This document shows positions 8,721 through 16,154 of a DNA stretch of 64,000 nucleotides, piece by piece (position 1 is the first letter of the stretch; every line of letters starts with the position of its first letter). Location: NCBI RefSeq assembly GCF_014651135.1, contig NZ_BMWH01000015.1, positions 1 to 64,000 of the forward strand, written 5' to 3'. Source of the DNA: Streptomyces echinoruber (GTDB taxonomy: Bacteria; Actinomycetota; Actinomycetes; Streptomycetales; Streptomycetaceae). The position numbers and the translations under genes were made by a program. A model generated the notes under the pieces. The model had not been told where the DNA came from, ran no database searches, and saw only the letters and a program-made list of their open reading frames with translations.

Positions 8721-9413
8721 TCACGCCTTGGCGACGAACACGTGGGAGGCGACCTCGCTCTCCAGCTCCGCGGCCTCCCCGCCGCTGCCGACCAGCACCC
8801 CGCCCGGCGACTCGGTGACGCTCACCACGGCCCCCGGCTGCACCCCGGCCCGCCGCAGCGTGTACATCAGCTGCGCGTCCGTCTGGATCGGCTCGCCGAT
8901 GCGCCGGACGACGACCGTCTTGCCGTCGGCGCCCGGGTCGAGATCGGCCAGCGACACCATGCCCTCGTCCAGGAACGGATCGACGCCCGTCTTCTCGCCC
9001 AGCTCCTCCAGGCCCGGGATCGGGTTGCCGTACGGCGACTCGGTCGGGTGGCGCAGCAGCTCCAGCACGCGCCGCTCCACGGCCTCGCTCATCACGTGCT
9101 CCCAGCGGCAGGCCTCCGCGTGCACCTGCTCCCACTCCAGGCCGATCACGTCGACCAGCAGGCACTCCGCGAGCCGGTGCTTGCGCATGACGCGCGTCGC
9201 CAGCCGGCGGCCCTCCTCCGTCAGCTCCAGGTGCCGGTCCGGCGCCACCGAGACCAGACCGTCCCGCTCCATGCGGGCCACGGTCTGGCTCACCGTCGGG
9301 CCGCTCTGGTCCAGCCGCTCGGCGATCCGGGCGCGCATGGGGACGACGCCTTCCTCCTCGAGTTCGAGGATCGTGCGGAGATACATCTCCGTGGTGTCGA
9401 TGAGTCCGGACAT
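8721..9413 (-). CDS. dmdR1: DtxR/IdeR-family iron-dependent regulator
   Basis: 230 residues from the ATG at 9413, with AAGGGG eight bases upstream. The N-terminal winged helix spans about 1-65. Metal ligands of the DtxR family sit at canonical positions: primary site Met10, Cys102, Glu105, His106; ancillary site His79, Glu83, His98. A C-terminal SH3-like domain covers about 150-230. Such proteins bind Fe(II) and repress siderophore and iron-uptake genes in Streptomyces. Length, ligand numbering and the neighbouring SIS gene fit DmdR1 of S. coelicolor. A long antisense frame overlaps it. No classical iron box was recognised elsewhere in this window. Confidence 0.9.
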   Translation of the reverse strand: MSGLIDTTEMYLRTILELEEEGVVPMRARIAERLDQSGPTVSQTVARMERDGLVSVAPDRHLELTEEGRRLATRVMRKHRLAECLLVDVIGLEWEQVHAEACRWEHVMSEAVERRVLELLRHPTESPYGNPIPGLEELGEKTGVDPFLDEGMVSLADLDPGADGKTVVVRRIGEPIQTDAQLMYTLRRAGVQPGAVVSVTESPGGVLVGSGGEAAELESEVASHVFVAKA

Positions 9414-9561
9414 ACGTGCCCCTTGGTTACCTCTGCCGGAGGCCGGACGGCTCACCGGTGCGTGCGCTGGCCCAGGAGTCAATTCTGACGCATCCCACCG
9501 ACAACGGGGTCCCGCCACGGAAAGGAGAGGAAAGGAGACCGGAGACCGGAGACCGTATTGA
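8728..9561 (+). CDS. adm: Antisense frame to dmdR1, adm-like (uncertain)
   Basis: A 277-codon plus-strand frame begins with ATG at 8728 and covers all of dmdR1 in antiparallel orientation. The product is Ser/Thr/Arg-rich with no recognisable domain. From memory of the S. coelicolor literature, an antiparallel gene, adm, overlapping dmdR1 was reported and its product detected. Against it: long antisense frames are routine in DNA of this GC content, no SD precedes the ATG, and codon use is that of a shadow frame. I list it only because of the reported precedent; the homology is inferred from position. Confidence 0.3.
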   Translation: MATNTWEATSLSSSAASPPLPTSTPPGDSVTLTTAPGCTPARRSVYISCASVWIGSPMRRTTTVLPSAPGSRSASDTMPSSRNGSTPVFSPSSSRPGIGLPYGDSVGWRSSSSTRRSTASLITCSQRQASACTCSHSRPITSTSRHSASRCLRMTRVASRRPSSVSSRCRSGATETRPSRSMRATVWLTVGPLWSSRSAIRARMGTTPSSSSSRIVRRYISVVSMSPDIRAPWLPLPEAGRLTGACAGPGVNSDASHRQRGPATERRGKETGDRRPY

Positions 9562-9766
9562 CATCCCCCTGGTCCAGACCTCACCGTGATCCGCGGCACG
9601 GGCCCGCACCACTCCGCACCACTCCGCGCCCCGTGCCGCCGTGCCCCGGCACCCTCGCGGCACCTTCTGTCCCCCTGCCCTCCCCCTCCCCCTGCCCCTC
9701 TTATCCTTCTTATCCCTCTTGTCCATCCATCTCCCAGCCACAGTGAAGCGAAGGGGCTTCTTGCGG

Positions 9767-10522
9767 ATGAGCGAGCGCACGCCGGCCGACCAGTTCCTCG
9801 ACGCCGCCGCCGACCTGCTGCGGCGGGTCCGCGACGAGGAGGCGGAGGCCGTGGCCGCCGCCGGCACGCTGCTCGCCGACACCGTCGCCGCCGGGGGCCG
9901 CCTGTTCGCCTTCGGCGCCGGGCACTCCTCCCTGGCCGCGCAGGACGTCGTCTACCGCGCCGGCGGCCTCGCCCTGATGAACCTGCTCACCGTGCCCGGC
10001 GTCGTCGGCGTCGACGTGATGCCCGCGACACTGGGGTCCGCCCTGGAACGGGTCGACGGCCTCGCCGCCGCCGTCCTGGACAGCTCCCCCCTCCGCGCCG
10101 GCGACGCCCTGGTGATCATCTCCCTCTCCGGCCGCAACCCGCTCCCCGTCGAGATGGCCCTCAACGCCCGCGCCCTCGGCGTGAAGGTCATCGGCGTCAC
10201 CTCGCTCGCCTACGCCACCGGAACCAGGTCCCGGCACGTCACCGGCACCTTCCTCAAGGACCACTGCGACATCGTCCTCGACTCCAAGATCGCCGTCGGC
10301 GACGCCGAGCTCACCCTCGACACCGTCCCCGCCCCCTTCGCGCCCGCCTCCACCGTCGTCACCACCGCGCTCCTGCAGGCCGTCATGGCCACCGCCGCCG
10401 CCACCCTCGCCGCCCGCGGCATCGAGCCTCCCCTCCTGCGCTCCGGCAACGTCGACGGCGGCCACGAGTGGAACGCACGGGTGCTGGAGAAGTACCGGGA
10501 CCGGATCTTCTACCGCTTCTGA
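9767..10522 (+). CDS. SIS-domain (sugar isomerase fold) protein
   Basis: 251 residues from ATG at 9767, with AAGGGG about ten bases upstream. A single SIS domain is visible: FGAGHSSLAAQ (about 45-55) and IISLSGRNPLP (about 122-132), the Ser-rich loops that bind phosphosugar in GlmS/MurQ/GmhA relatives. It has no amidotransferase or HTH domain, so it may be a small phosphosugar isomerase or binding protein. It is divergent from dmdR1. The leader has a polypyrimidine tract (about 9656-9735). Confidence 0.85.
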   Translation: MSERTPADQFLDAAADLLRRVRDEEAEAVAAAGTLLADTVAAGGRLFAFGAGHSSLAAQDVVYRAGGLALMNLLTVPGVVGVDVMPATLGSALERVDGLAAAVLDSSPLRAGDALVIISLSGRNPLPVEMALNARALGVKVIGVTSLAYATGTRSRHVTGTFLKDHCDIVLDSKIAVGDAELTLDTVPAPFAPASTVVTTALLQAVMATAAATLAARGIEPPLLRSGNVDGGHEWNARVLEKYRDRIFYRF

Positions 10523-10679
10523 ACGACCGCCCCGGCCCCCTGCCCCCATCCCCTTCGCAAGGGCGGTCGCCGGGCTCCGGTCACCGGAGCGGGCGGGTAT
10601 CGGAAAAGGCGGGTGAAACGGGAGGAGGGCTCCCGGGCGCAGGTGAGGGTGTGGGGTGCAACGTTTTTCTCAATCTTGT

Positions 10680-10707
10680 GGGAACTCGGTGTGTGCTGGG
10701 TCACGTT
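10680..10707 (+). promoter_or_regulatory. Possible ECF-type promoter of the PAS gene
   Basis: GGGAAC (10680-10685) and GTT (10705-10707) are 19 bases apart, close to the SigR-type pattern GGGAAT-N18/19-GTT of Streptomyces. The expected start site near 10712 would give a nearly leaderless transcript. A chance match is possible. Confidence 0.3.
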
Positions 10708-10719
10708 CCAGTTGAATGA

Positions 10720-12177
10720 GTGAGCGAACCGACGTGCCGTACGTGCGGACGCAGCCTGCAGGGGGTCCAGGTGAGTGCTTCACGGCGTAGGGGGACCACC
10801 GACGCGCTGGGGCCGGACGAGCCCGGGCGGGACGGCGAGCGGGAGGGTGCCGATCTGCTCGCCGCGCTGCTGGACGGGATGGACGCGGCCCTGTGCGCCT
10901 TCGACGCCGACGGCGTGGTGACGCACTGGAACCGCGAGGCGGAGCGGATCCTGGGGTGGACCGCGGCCGAGGCGGTGGGCCGCAAGGGGCTCGCCGGCTG
11001 GGCGTTGCGCAGCGCGGACGCCGAGGAGGTCGAGGGGCGGCTGATGGCGGCGATGCGGTCGCCGGGCCGCCAGGTCGACGAGTTCGCGCTGGTGACCAAG
11101 GACGGCGGGCGGGTGCTGGTGCGCACCCAGTCCGCGGCCGTGCGCGGGCCGGACGGCACGCCGGCCGGTGTGTACTGCGCGTTCAGCGAGGTGCACGCGC
11201 AGATCGACCTGGAGCGGTCCATCGCGCTGAGCGAGGCGCTGTTCGAGGACGCCTCCTGGGGCGTCGTCCTCGTCGACGCCGACCTGCGGCCCGCCGTCGT
11301 CAACGCCCACGCCGCCCGCGCCCTGGGCACCGGGCGCACGGACGTGCTCGGCCGGCCGCTGGGCGACCTGCTCTCCCAGGGCGTGGAGGAGCTGGAGAAC
11401 GCGCTGACGCACGTACTCGCCGAGGGGGCCCCGCCCGCGCCCGCCGAGATCTGGGTCACCGTGCGCACCCCGCAGGGCGGCCGGCGGCGCTGCTGGCGCT
11501 CCGGCTTCGTGCGGCTCGCCTCGCCGCTGGCCGAGGAGCCGGTGCCGCTGGGGGTCGGCTGGTTCTTCGTGGACGTCACGGAGAGCCGGCAGGGCGAGCA
11601 GGACGCGGCGACGCTGCGCTTCCGCACCAACCAGCTGCACCGGGCCGCGCGGGCCGCCGCCGAGTGCGAGGACCCCGGCGAGGCCGCCACCGTCCACCTC
11701 GACTTCGCGCTGGCCGGGTTCGCCGACCACGCCCTGGTCGACCGGGTCCTCGGCCCCGTCCCGGCGGACGGCGAGCCGTCCGCCCCGGTGCGGCTGGTCC
11801 GGATCGCCGCCAGCCCCACCGGGTCGCCCGGTCCGAGCGCGCTGACCGGGCAGGCCGGGCTGCCGGTGCCGTACGGCCCGGACCACCCGGCCCTGCAGTG
11901 CGTGGAGCGGGCCGGCACGGTGCGGGTGAGCGCCGACGGCGCACCGTCCGAGCGGGCCCGTGCCTGGGCGCTGGAGCGGCAGTGGCCCGCGGACGCGGTG
12001 CACGCGCTGTGCGCGGTGCTGCGCAGCCGGGGGCGGACGCTGGGCGTGGTGACGTTCCTGCGCGGTGCCGGGCGCGGCCCGTTCGAACGGGCCGACGTCG
12101 CCTACGCCGAGGACGTGGCCGTACGGGTCGCCTCGGCGCTGGACCTGGCGGGGCTGGTGGCCGAGCGGCGTCCGTGA
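10720..12177 (+). CDS. PAS-domain sensor protein
   Basis: 485 residues if GTG 10720 is used; GTG 10771 has a better SD (CAGGGGG) and would remove a CRTCGR half-zinc motif. Residues about 45-165 form a PAS domain (DGMDAALCAFDADGVVTHWN, then GWTAAEAVG). A second PAS-like module lies at about 170-290 and a degenerate GAF-like region at about 380-475. No kinase, GGDEF or PP2C output domain is present, so partners must supply the output. The 3' end runs into short repeats directly at the stop codon. Confidence 0.75.
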   Translation: MSEPTCRTCGRSLQGVQVSASRRRGTTDALGPDEPGRDGEREGADLLAALLDGMDAALCAFDADGVVTHWNREAERILGWTAAEAVGRKGLAGWALRSADAEEVEGRLMAAMRSPGRQVDEFALVTKDGGRVLVRTQSAAVRGPDGTPAGVYCAFSEVHAQIDLERSIALSEALFEDASWGVVLVDADLRPAVVNAHAARALGTGRTDVLGRPLGDLLSQGVEELENALTHVLAEGAPPAPAEIWVTVRTPQGGRRRCWRSGFVRLASPLAEEPVPLGVGWFFVDVTESRQGEQDAATLRFRTNQLHRAARAAAECEDPGEAATVHLDFALAGFADHALVDRVLGPVPADGEPSAPVRLVRIAASPTGSPGPSALTGQAGLPVPYGPDHPALQCVERAGTVRVSADGAPSERARAWALERQWPADAVHALCAVLRSRGRTLGVVTFLRGAGRGPFERADVAYAEDVAVRVASALDLAGLVAERRP

Positions 12178-12235
12178 GTGCTGTGAGCGCTGTGAGCGCC
12201 GTGGGTGCTGTGAGCGCCTTGAGCGCCGCCCGCCG
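12175..12235. repeat. Nine-base repeats beginning at the PAS gene stop codon
   Basis: Variants of GCTGTGAGC occur about six times immediately after, and partly overlapping, the stop TGA at 12175-12177. It is the smallest member of the stop-anchored repeats in the window. Confidence 0.6.
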
Positions 12236-12238
12236 GGC

Positions 12239-12421
12239 TCACGCCGGTGTCGTGCGGGCGCCGTGGGCCGCGTCCCGGCGGGCCCCGCTGCCCCGCACCG
12301 CGTCCACCTCGATCTCGATCCTCATCCTCGGATCCGCCGGCCCGCACTCCAGCATGGTCACCGCCGGCCGCACCTCGCCGAACACCCGGCGCAGCACCGG
12401 ATCGGAGGCTCGGGCAATGTC
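12239..12421 (-). pseudogene. C-terminal remnant of a RidA/YjgF-family gene
   Basis: About 60 codons encode DPVLRRVFGEVRPAVTMLE and then DPRMRIEIEVDAV, which is the C-terminal third of RidA-type enamine/imine deaminases (the conserved R-P-A-x-T-M-E and I-E-x-x-A segment). Upstream of residue 1 the frame becomes unrelated sequence, so the N-terminal two thirds are missing. The break point near 12421 lies next to a plus-strand promoter and mini-ORF. Confidence 0.7.
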
Positions 12422-12434
12422 CCGGAAAAATGCG

Positions 12435-12463
12435 TTGCCCCCTGCCCGGCCGGTGCCTAGTGT
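12435..12463 (+). promoter_or_regulatory. Sigma-70 (HrdB)-type promoter
   Basis: TTGCCC (12435-12440), a 17-base spacer and TAGTGT (12458-12463) form a good housekeeping promoter. The predicted start is near 12470, seven bases before a perfect Shine-Dalgarno sequence. It would drive a short transcript carrying the 12-codon ORF. Confidence 0.55.
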
Positions 12464-12495
12464 GTGGCCCACGCCGAAAGGAGGTGATCCGGAGA

Positions 12496-12534
12496 ATGAG
12501 TGAATCCCGGACGAGCGAGGTGGCTGCGGGCTAG
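12496..12534 (+). CDS. 12-residue peptide ORF with a perfect SD
   Basis: AAAGGAGGTGATC at 12477-12489 is fully complementary to the 3' end of 16S rRNA and is followed after six bases by ATG and 12 codons (MSESRTSEVAAG) ending TAG. A good promoter lies 33 bases upstream. The peptide is too short to judge by composition. A perfect SD on such a mini-ORF is typical of leader peptides or of transcripts that titrate ribosomes. No protein-coding gene follows on this strand. Confidence 0.45.
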   Translation: MSESRTSEVAAG

Positions 12535-12744
12535 CGGCCCGCCACCCCACTCAGTGTGGTGCCGAGCCAGCGTGCGAGACAGGCACGCAGCCGGCCCAAT
12601 CCCCAGCAGTCACCGGACCCGCGGGCTGCCGGTACGTCCGACCGGCTCCTCCTTGGAGGACTCAGCCCGCGGGTCTTCTGCGTGCGGGGCCCCGCCCGGC
12701 CGAGGGACTCGGGCCGCCCGGCCCGAGGGGCTCGACGGGCGCCG
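12535..12744 (+). ncRNA. Structured RNA / bidirectional terminator with branched stem
   Basis: Arms ACCCGCGGGCTG (12617-12628) and CAGCCCGCGGGT (12663-12674) pair perfectly and enclose two smaller hairpins, GCCGGT..ACCGGC (12628-12646) and TCCTCC-TT-GGAGGA (12647-12660), giving a three-way junction. An upstream hairpin GCGTGC..GCACGC lies near 12571-12590. CCTCCTT inside the second hairpin is complementary to the upstream SD. It may end a plus-strand small RNA of about 210 bases, or serve as the citrate synthase terminator on the other strand. Confidence 0.45.
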
Positions 12745-12759
12745 CGGGCCCCGGCGCCC

Positions 12760-12897
12760 GGTCCGGAAGCCTCAGCGGGCGCCGAGAGTCCCGGCGGGTG
12801 GCGGCCCGGGAGCCTCAGCGGGCGCCGAGAGTCCCGGCGGGCGGCCCGGGAGCTTCAGCGGGCGCCAAGGGTCCCGGCAGGCGGCCCGGGGGCCTCA
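12760..12897. repeat. About 43-bp repeats carrying the citrate synthase stop codon
   Basis: Read on the minus strand, the gene end GCCCAC-TGA-GG is followed by three further copies of a 43-45-bp unit, each starting CGC-TGA-GG or CGC-TGA-AG and continuing CTCCCGGGCCGCC. The stop codon is part of every unit. The copies diverge with distance from the gene. Confidence 0.8.
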
Positions 12898-13995
12898 GTG
12901 GGCGATCTCGTCGTAGCCCTCGACGTCGCGCGGGCTGCGCGGGCCCGGGCCGACGTAGCGGGCGGAGGGACGCACCAGGCGGCCGGTGCGCTTCTGCTCC
13001 AGGATGTGCGCCGACCAGCCGGCCGTGCGGGCGCAGGTGAACATGGACGTGAACATGTGCGCCGGGACCTCGGCGAAGTCCAGCACGATGGCCGCCCAGA
13101 ACTCGACGTTGGTGGCCAGGACCCGGTCGGGGCGGCGGTTGTGCAGCTCCTCCAGGGCCGCCTTCTCCAGGGCCTCGGCGACCTCGTAGCGGGGGGCGCC
13201 CAGCTCGCGGGCGGTGCGGCGCAGGACGCGGGCGCGGGGGTCCTCGGCACGGTAGACGCGGTGGCCGAAGCCCATGAGGCGCTCACCGCGGTCGAGGACC
13301 TTCTTGACGTAGCCCTCGGCGTCGCCGGTGCGTTCGATCTCCTCGATCATGTGCAGGACACGGGAGGGGGCGCCGCCGTGCAGGGGGCCGGACATGGCTC
13401 CCACGGCGCCGGAGAGGGCGGCGGCCACGTCGGCGCCGGTGGAAGCGATGACCCGGGCCGTGAAGGTGGAGGCGTTCATGCCGTGCTCGGCCGCGCTGGT
13501 CCAGTAGGCGTCGACCGCCGCCACGTGCTTGGGGTCCGGCTCGCCACGCCAGCGGATCATGAAGCGCTCGGTGATGGAGCGCGCCTTGTCGATCTCGCGC
13601 TGCGGCACCATGGGCAGGCCCTGGCCGCGGGCGGACTGGGCGACGTAGGACAGGGCCATCACGGCGGCGCGGGCGAGGTCCTCGCGGGCCTGGGCGACGT
13701 CGATGTCGAGGAGGGGTTTCAGGCCCCACACGGGGGCGAGCATGGCGAGGGCGGACTGCACGTCGACGCGTATGTCGCCGGAGTGGACGGGGATGGGGAA
13801 GGGCTCGGCGGGCGGCAGGCCGGGCTTGAAGGCGCCGTCCACCAGCAGCCCCCAGACGTTGCCGAAGGAGACGTGGCCGACGAGGTCCTCGATGTCGACC
13901 CCTCGGTAGCGCAGGGCGCCGCCTTCCTTGTCGGGTTCGGCGATCTCCGTCTCGAACGCGACGACTCCTTCGAGTCCGGGTACGAAGTCGGACAT
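12895..13995 (-). CDS. citA: Citrate synthase-family protein (second citrate synthase)
   Basis: 366 residues, ATG at 13995 with GAGGAG upstream. Active-site segments of the family are visible: SGPLHGG with His206, GFGHRVY with His245, and NVEFW where the usual catalytic Asp (NVDF) is Glu298. The Asp-to-Glu change is notable; it may be a feature of this actinobacterial subgroup or alter activity. The length fits short bacterial/methylcitrate-type enzymes. Condensation of oxaloacetate with acetyl-CoA (or propionyl-CoA) is expected. In S. coelicolor, as I recall, pdxH is the divergent neighbour; here pdxH is 20 kb away. Confidence 0.85.
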   Translation of the reverse strand: MSDFVPGLEGVVAFETEIAEPDKEGGALRYRGVDIEDLVGHVSFGNVWGLLVDGAFKPGLPPAEPFPIPVHSGDIRVDVQSALAMLAPVWGLKPLLDIDVAQAREDLARAAVMALSYVAQSARGQGLPMVPQREIDKARSITERFMIRWRGEPDPKHVAAVDAYWTSAAEHGMNASTFTARVIASTGADVAAALSGAVGAMSGPLHGGAPSRVLHMIEEIERTGDAEGYVKKVLDRGERLMGFGHRVYRAEDPRARVLRRTARELGAPRYEVAEALEKAALEELHNRRPDRVLATNVEFWAAIVLDFAEVPAHMFTSMFTCARTAGWSAHILEQKRTGRLVRPSARYVGPGPRSPRDVEGYDEIAH

Positions 13996-14286
13996 CGGGC
14001 GGCTCCTCGTGATCTGGGCGGGTGTGGGTCGACGAGTGGGCGGGTGCCGCGCGGGGGCGCCGGGTGCGGCGCCGCGGTGCGCGGCTCGGGGCGGCCCGCC
14101 TGGACGCCCCGAGGTGATGCCCTGCGCGGCCGGTGGTCACTCCCACGGGTTCCCACCGAAGCGGTGGCAGCACGATATCCCCGGGTGCCACCTTTGGGGA
14201 GAGTATGCGGCACTCAGTGCCAGGGCGTGACGAACACCACGCCACGAAGTCCGGTGCGCCGGAGCTGGGCCCGTGGCGCCGCGCAC
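13996..14286. other. Left boundary region of the accessory island
   Basis: 291 bases holding the citrate synthase start region. From about 14130 base composition drops (TTTGGGGAGAGTATGCGG). No tRNA, integrase or obvious att core was found. I place the core/island junction between 14100 and 14290 from gene content only. Confidence 0.4.
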
Positions 14287-15281
14287 ATGCTCTCCCCGGC
14301 CGACGACACCGACAACACCGACGACTCCGGCGGCGCCCGCCGGGTCCTCACCATGGCCAAGTCGGAGATGATCCGCCGCGGCAAGTACTTCGGCTCCCTG
14401 CGCGGCCCCAACGGCGAGCCCGCCCGCAAGTGGACCAGCGAGCACGGCCCGCACTGGATTCTCGTCGCCGACGAGCTCGCCGAGCTGCCGCGCCAGGCCC
14501 CGGACGTCGCCTCCGAGCCGGTCACCATCAACCAGGTGACCCGCAACCAGGAGGCCCGCATCCTGAGCATCCGCGTGATCGCGGCGACGCGGTCTCCCGG
14601 CGAGCAGGCGTTCGGCGGGAAGGGCACGGACGCCCGGCAGCAGTACAGCACCCGCATCGGCCTGCCCGTCTTCGAGGCCGAGCCCATCGACATGATCTTC
14701 GGCAGGGGCGCGTACGGGCGGGCCGGCGCCTGGACTGGCTCGACCTGCCCGGCAAGGTCATGGTCTCCTCCCGTCGGTACGAGAAGCCCCGTGGGGGCCG
14801 CTGCTACTACGTGACGGACAGTGACATCGTCACCGTGTCCACCGAGCACGCCCGGTACGAGGACGACACCCCGGCCGAGCCCGCGCGGCCGCACCCCCAG
14901 CCGGACCCTGATCCCGACCCCGAGCCGCCCACCCGGCCGCCCGGCGGAGGCGGCCCGCGCGGCGGCCGGCCGCACCTTCGCCCAGTGCCCACCTTCCCCG
15001 ACGGCTCACGCATCTCCGACAACCGGCTGCCGCTGTGGCAGGCCCTTGAGAAGGCGGGTCCGGAGGGCCTGACAAAGCCCGAGGCGGTCAAGCGAGGCAT
15101 CTGCAACTACCACACGTCCATCGGTCCGTGGCTGGCTCAGTGGGTTGCCGCGGGATGGGTCGAGGAAGCCGACAAGCGCGACCAGGCCGTGGTCTACGTC
15201 CTCACCGCCGCCCAGCACACCCCCGCCACCGCAGCCCCCGCCACCGGCGAGGAGAGCCCCGCATGTCCCGCAAGCCTGTGA
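14287..15281 (+). pseudogene. Frameshifted plasmid/ICE-type protein with C-terminal winged helix
   Basis: Two frames belong to one protein. The first (from ATG 14287 or 14353) reads KSEMIRRGKYFGSLRGPNGE and ends in DMIFGRGAYGR; near 14730 the reading shifts and continues LDWLDLPGKVMVSSRRYEKP to the stop at 15281. The tail has a Pro/Asp-rich linker (residues PDPDPDPEP) and a winged-helix-like segment (PEAVKRGICNYHTSIGPWL). Such proteins are common beside Streptomyces integrative plasmid genes; I do not know the function. Either the gene is broken or the assembly has a one-base error at about 14725-14735. Confidence 0.6.
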
Positions 15282-15320
15282 TACCGACCAACGTCTACCC
15301 GGGCGACCTCGCCCCCTCAC

Positions 15321-15584
15321 ATGCCCATCGAGCAGTACCAGGCGGCACACGGCTGCACCTGCGGGCACTCCCACGGCCAGGCGCCCGTGCAGCAAATCAT
15401 CATCAAGCAGTCCGACCCGTGGCTGCGGTACATCAGCATCGGATTCGCCGCGGCCACCATCGGCCTGCTGGTGCTCGCGGGCGTCGTGGCGGCCCTGATC
15501 GCCGCCGGTGCTTGCGCCCTGTGCGTCGCCGTCGCGGTGAAGGCGCTTTGCGGCCTGTTCAGCGGCAAGGAGCCCAAGAAGTAG
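15321..15584 (+). CDS. Small membrane protein with CxCxHxH motif
   Basis: 87 residues with N-terminal motif HGCTCGHSHGQ (10-20), two hydrophobic segments (about 38-60 and 62-78) and a basic end. It resembles small spread/transfer-associated membrane proteins of Streptomyces integrative elements, but this is not certain. An upstream ATG at 15263 with GGAGAG starts a peptide MSRKPVIPTNVYPGDLAPSH that would join this frame if one base were changed, so the real protein may be longer and the gene frameshifted. Confidence 0.55.
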   Translation: MPIEQYQAAHGCTCGHSHGQAPVQQIIIKQSDPWLRYISIGFAAATIGLLVLAGVVAALIAAGACALCVAVAVKALCGLFSGKEPKK

Positions 15585-15814
15585 GCGCCCTCGGGGAACT
15601 GTGGGGAGGGCCCTGGCCGCCAGGCGGCTGGGTCCCTTGTCGTGTCCATGCCGGAGGGGCGTGCGATGATCCTCCGTCGTGGGGAGATGCACCTGGGGGA
15701 AGGCGGCCAGCACGCTGGTCCTGGCCGCGACCGTGGCAACCGTGAGCGGCTGAAGCAGCTCGAACGACGACAGCTGGGTAGTGTCGTCATACACCGACCT
15801 GGAAGGGCAGTTGC
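15585..15814. other. Non-coding stretch before cutA
   Basis: 230 bases. An imperfect hairpin at about 15607-15637 (GGGCCCTGGCCGCC / GGCGGCTGGGTCCC) could terminate the preceding gene. The cutA SD GGAAGGG is at its end. Nothing else is supported. Confidence 0.4.
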
Positions 15815-16150
15815 ATGGCCAGCGAGATCGTGATTGCGCAGACGACCATTGACGACGAGGAGCAGGCGAAGGCCCTCGCTCGCGGGGCGGTCGAGAACCG
15901 GTTGGCCGCCTGCGCCCACATCGACCAGCCGTTCACCGCGGTGTATCGCTGGAAGGGTGCCATCGAGACCGCTCAGGAGTGGCGGGTGTCGTACAAGACG
16001 ACCACAGATCGGCTTCCGCAGCTGGAGGCCTGGATCGCCGAACAGCACAGTTATGAGGTCCCGGAGTGGATCACTCTCCCCGTGACCGGCGGATCCGAGG
16101 CCTACCTGAAGTGGGTGGTCGAAGAGTCCTCACCGCGGTCCACTAAGTGA
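15815..16150 (+). CDS. cutA: CutA1 divalent-cation tolerance protein
   Basis: 111 residues, the usual CutA1 length, with the family core AKALARGAVENRLAACAHI, YRWKGAIETAQEW and a C-terminal YLKWVVEE. CutA1 is a trimeric ferredoxin-like protein linked to copper tolerance. SD GGAAGGG precedes the ATG. Codon use is less GC-biased than in flanking genes, as for the rest of the island. It is convergent with the XRE regulator with only four bases between. Confidence 0.9.
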   Translation: MASEIVIAQTTIDDEEQAKALARGAVENRLAACAHIDQPFTAVYRWKGAIETAQEWRVSYKTTTDRLPQLEAWIAEQHSYEVPEWITLPVTGGSEAYLKWVVEESSPRSTK

Positions 16151-16154
16151 CTTC

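Noticed and set aside
10715..10789. 24-codon leader ORF MSERTDVPYVRTQPAG before the PAS gene
   Set aside because: No SD and simple overlap with the PAS reading frame. Possible leaderless peptide but not supportable.
12556..14814. Very long plus-strand frame covering citrate synthase
   Set aside because: Antisense to a clear citrate synthase. Only its last part (from 14287) belongs to a plausible gene, which is listed separately.
15128..15745. Plus-strand frame of 205 codons spanning the small membrane protein
   Set aside because: Most of it is out of frame with recognisable motifs. Only the first 20 codons from 15263 may be real, and these are mentioned with the membrane protein.
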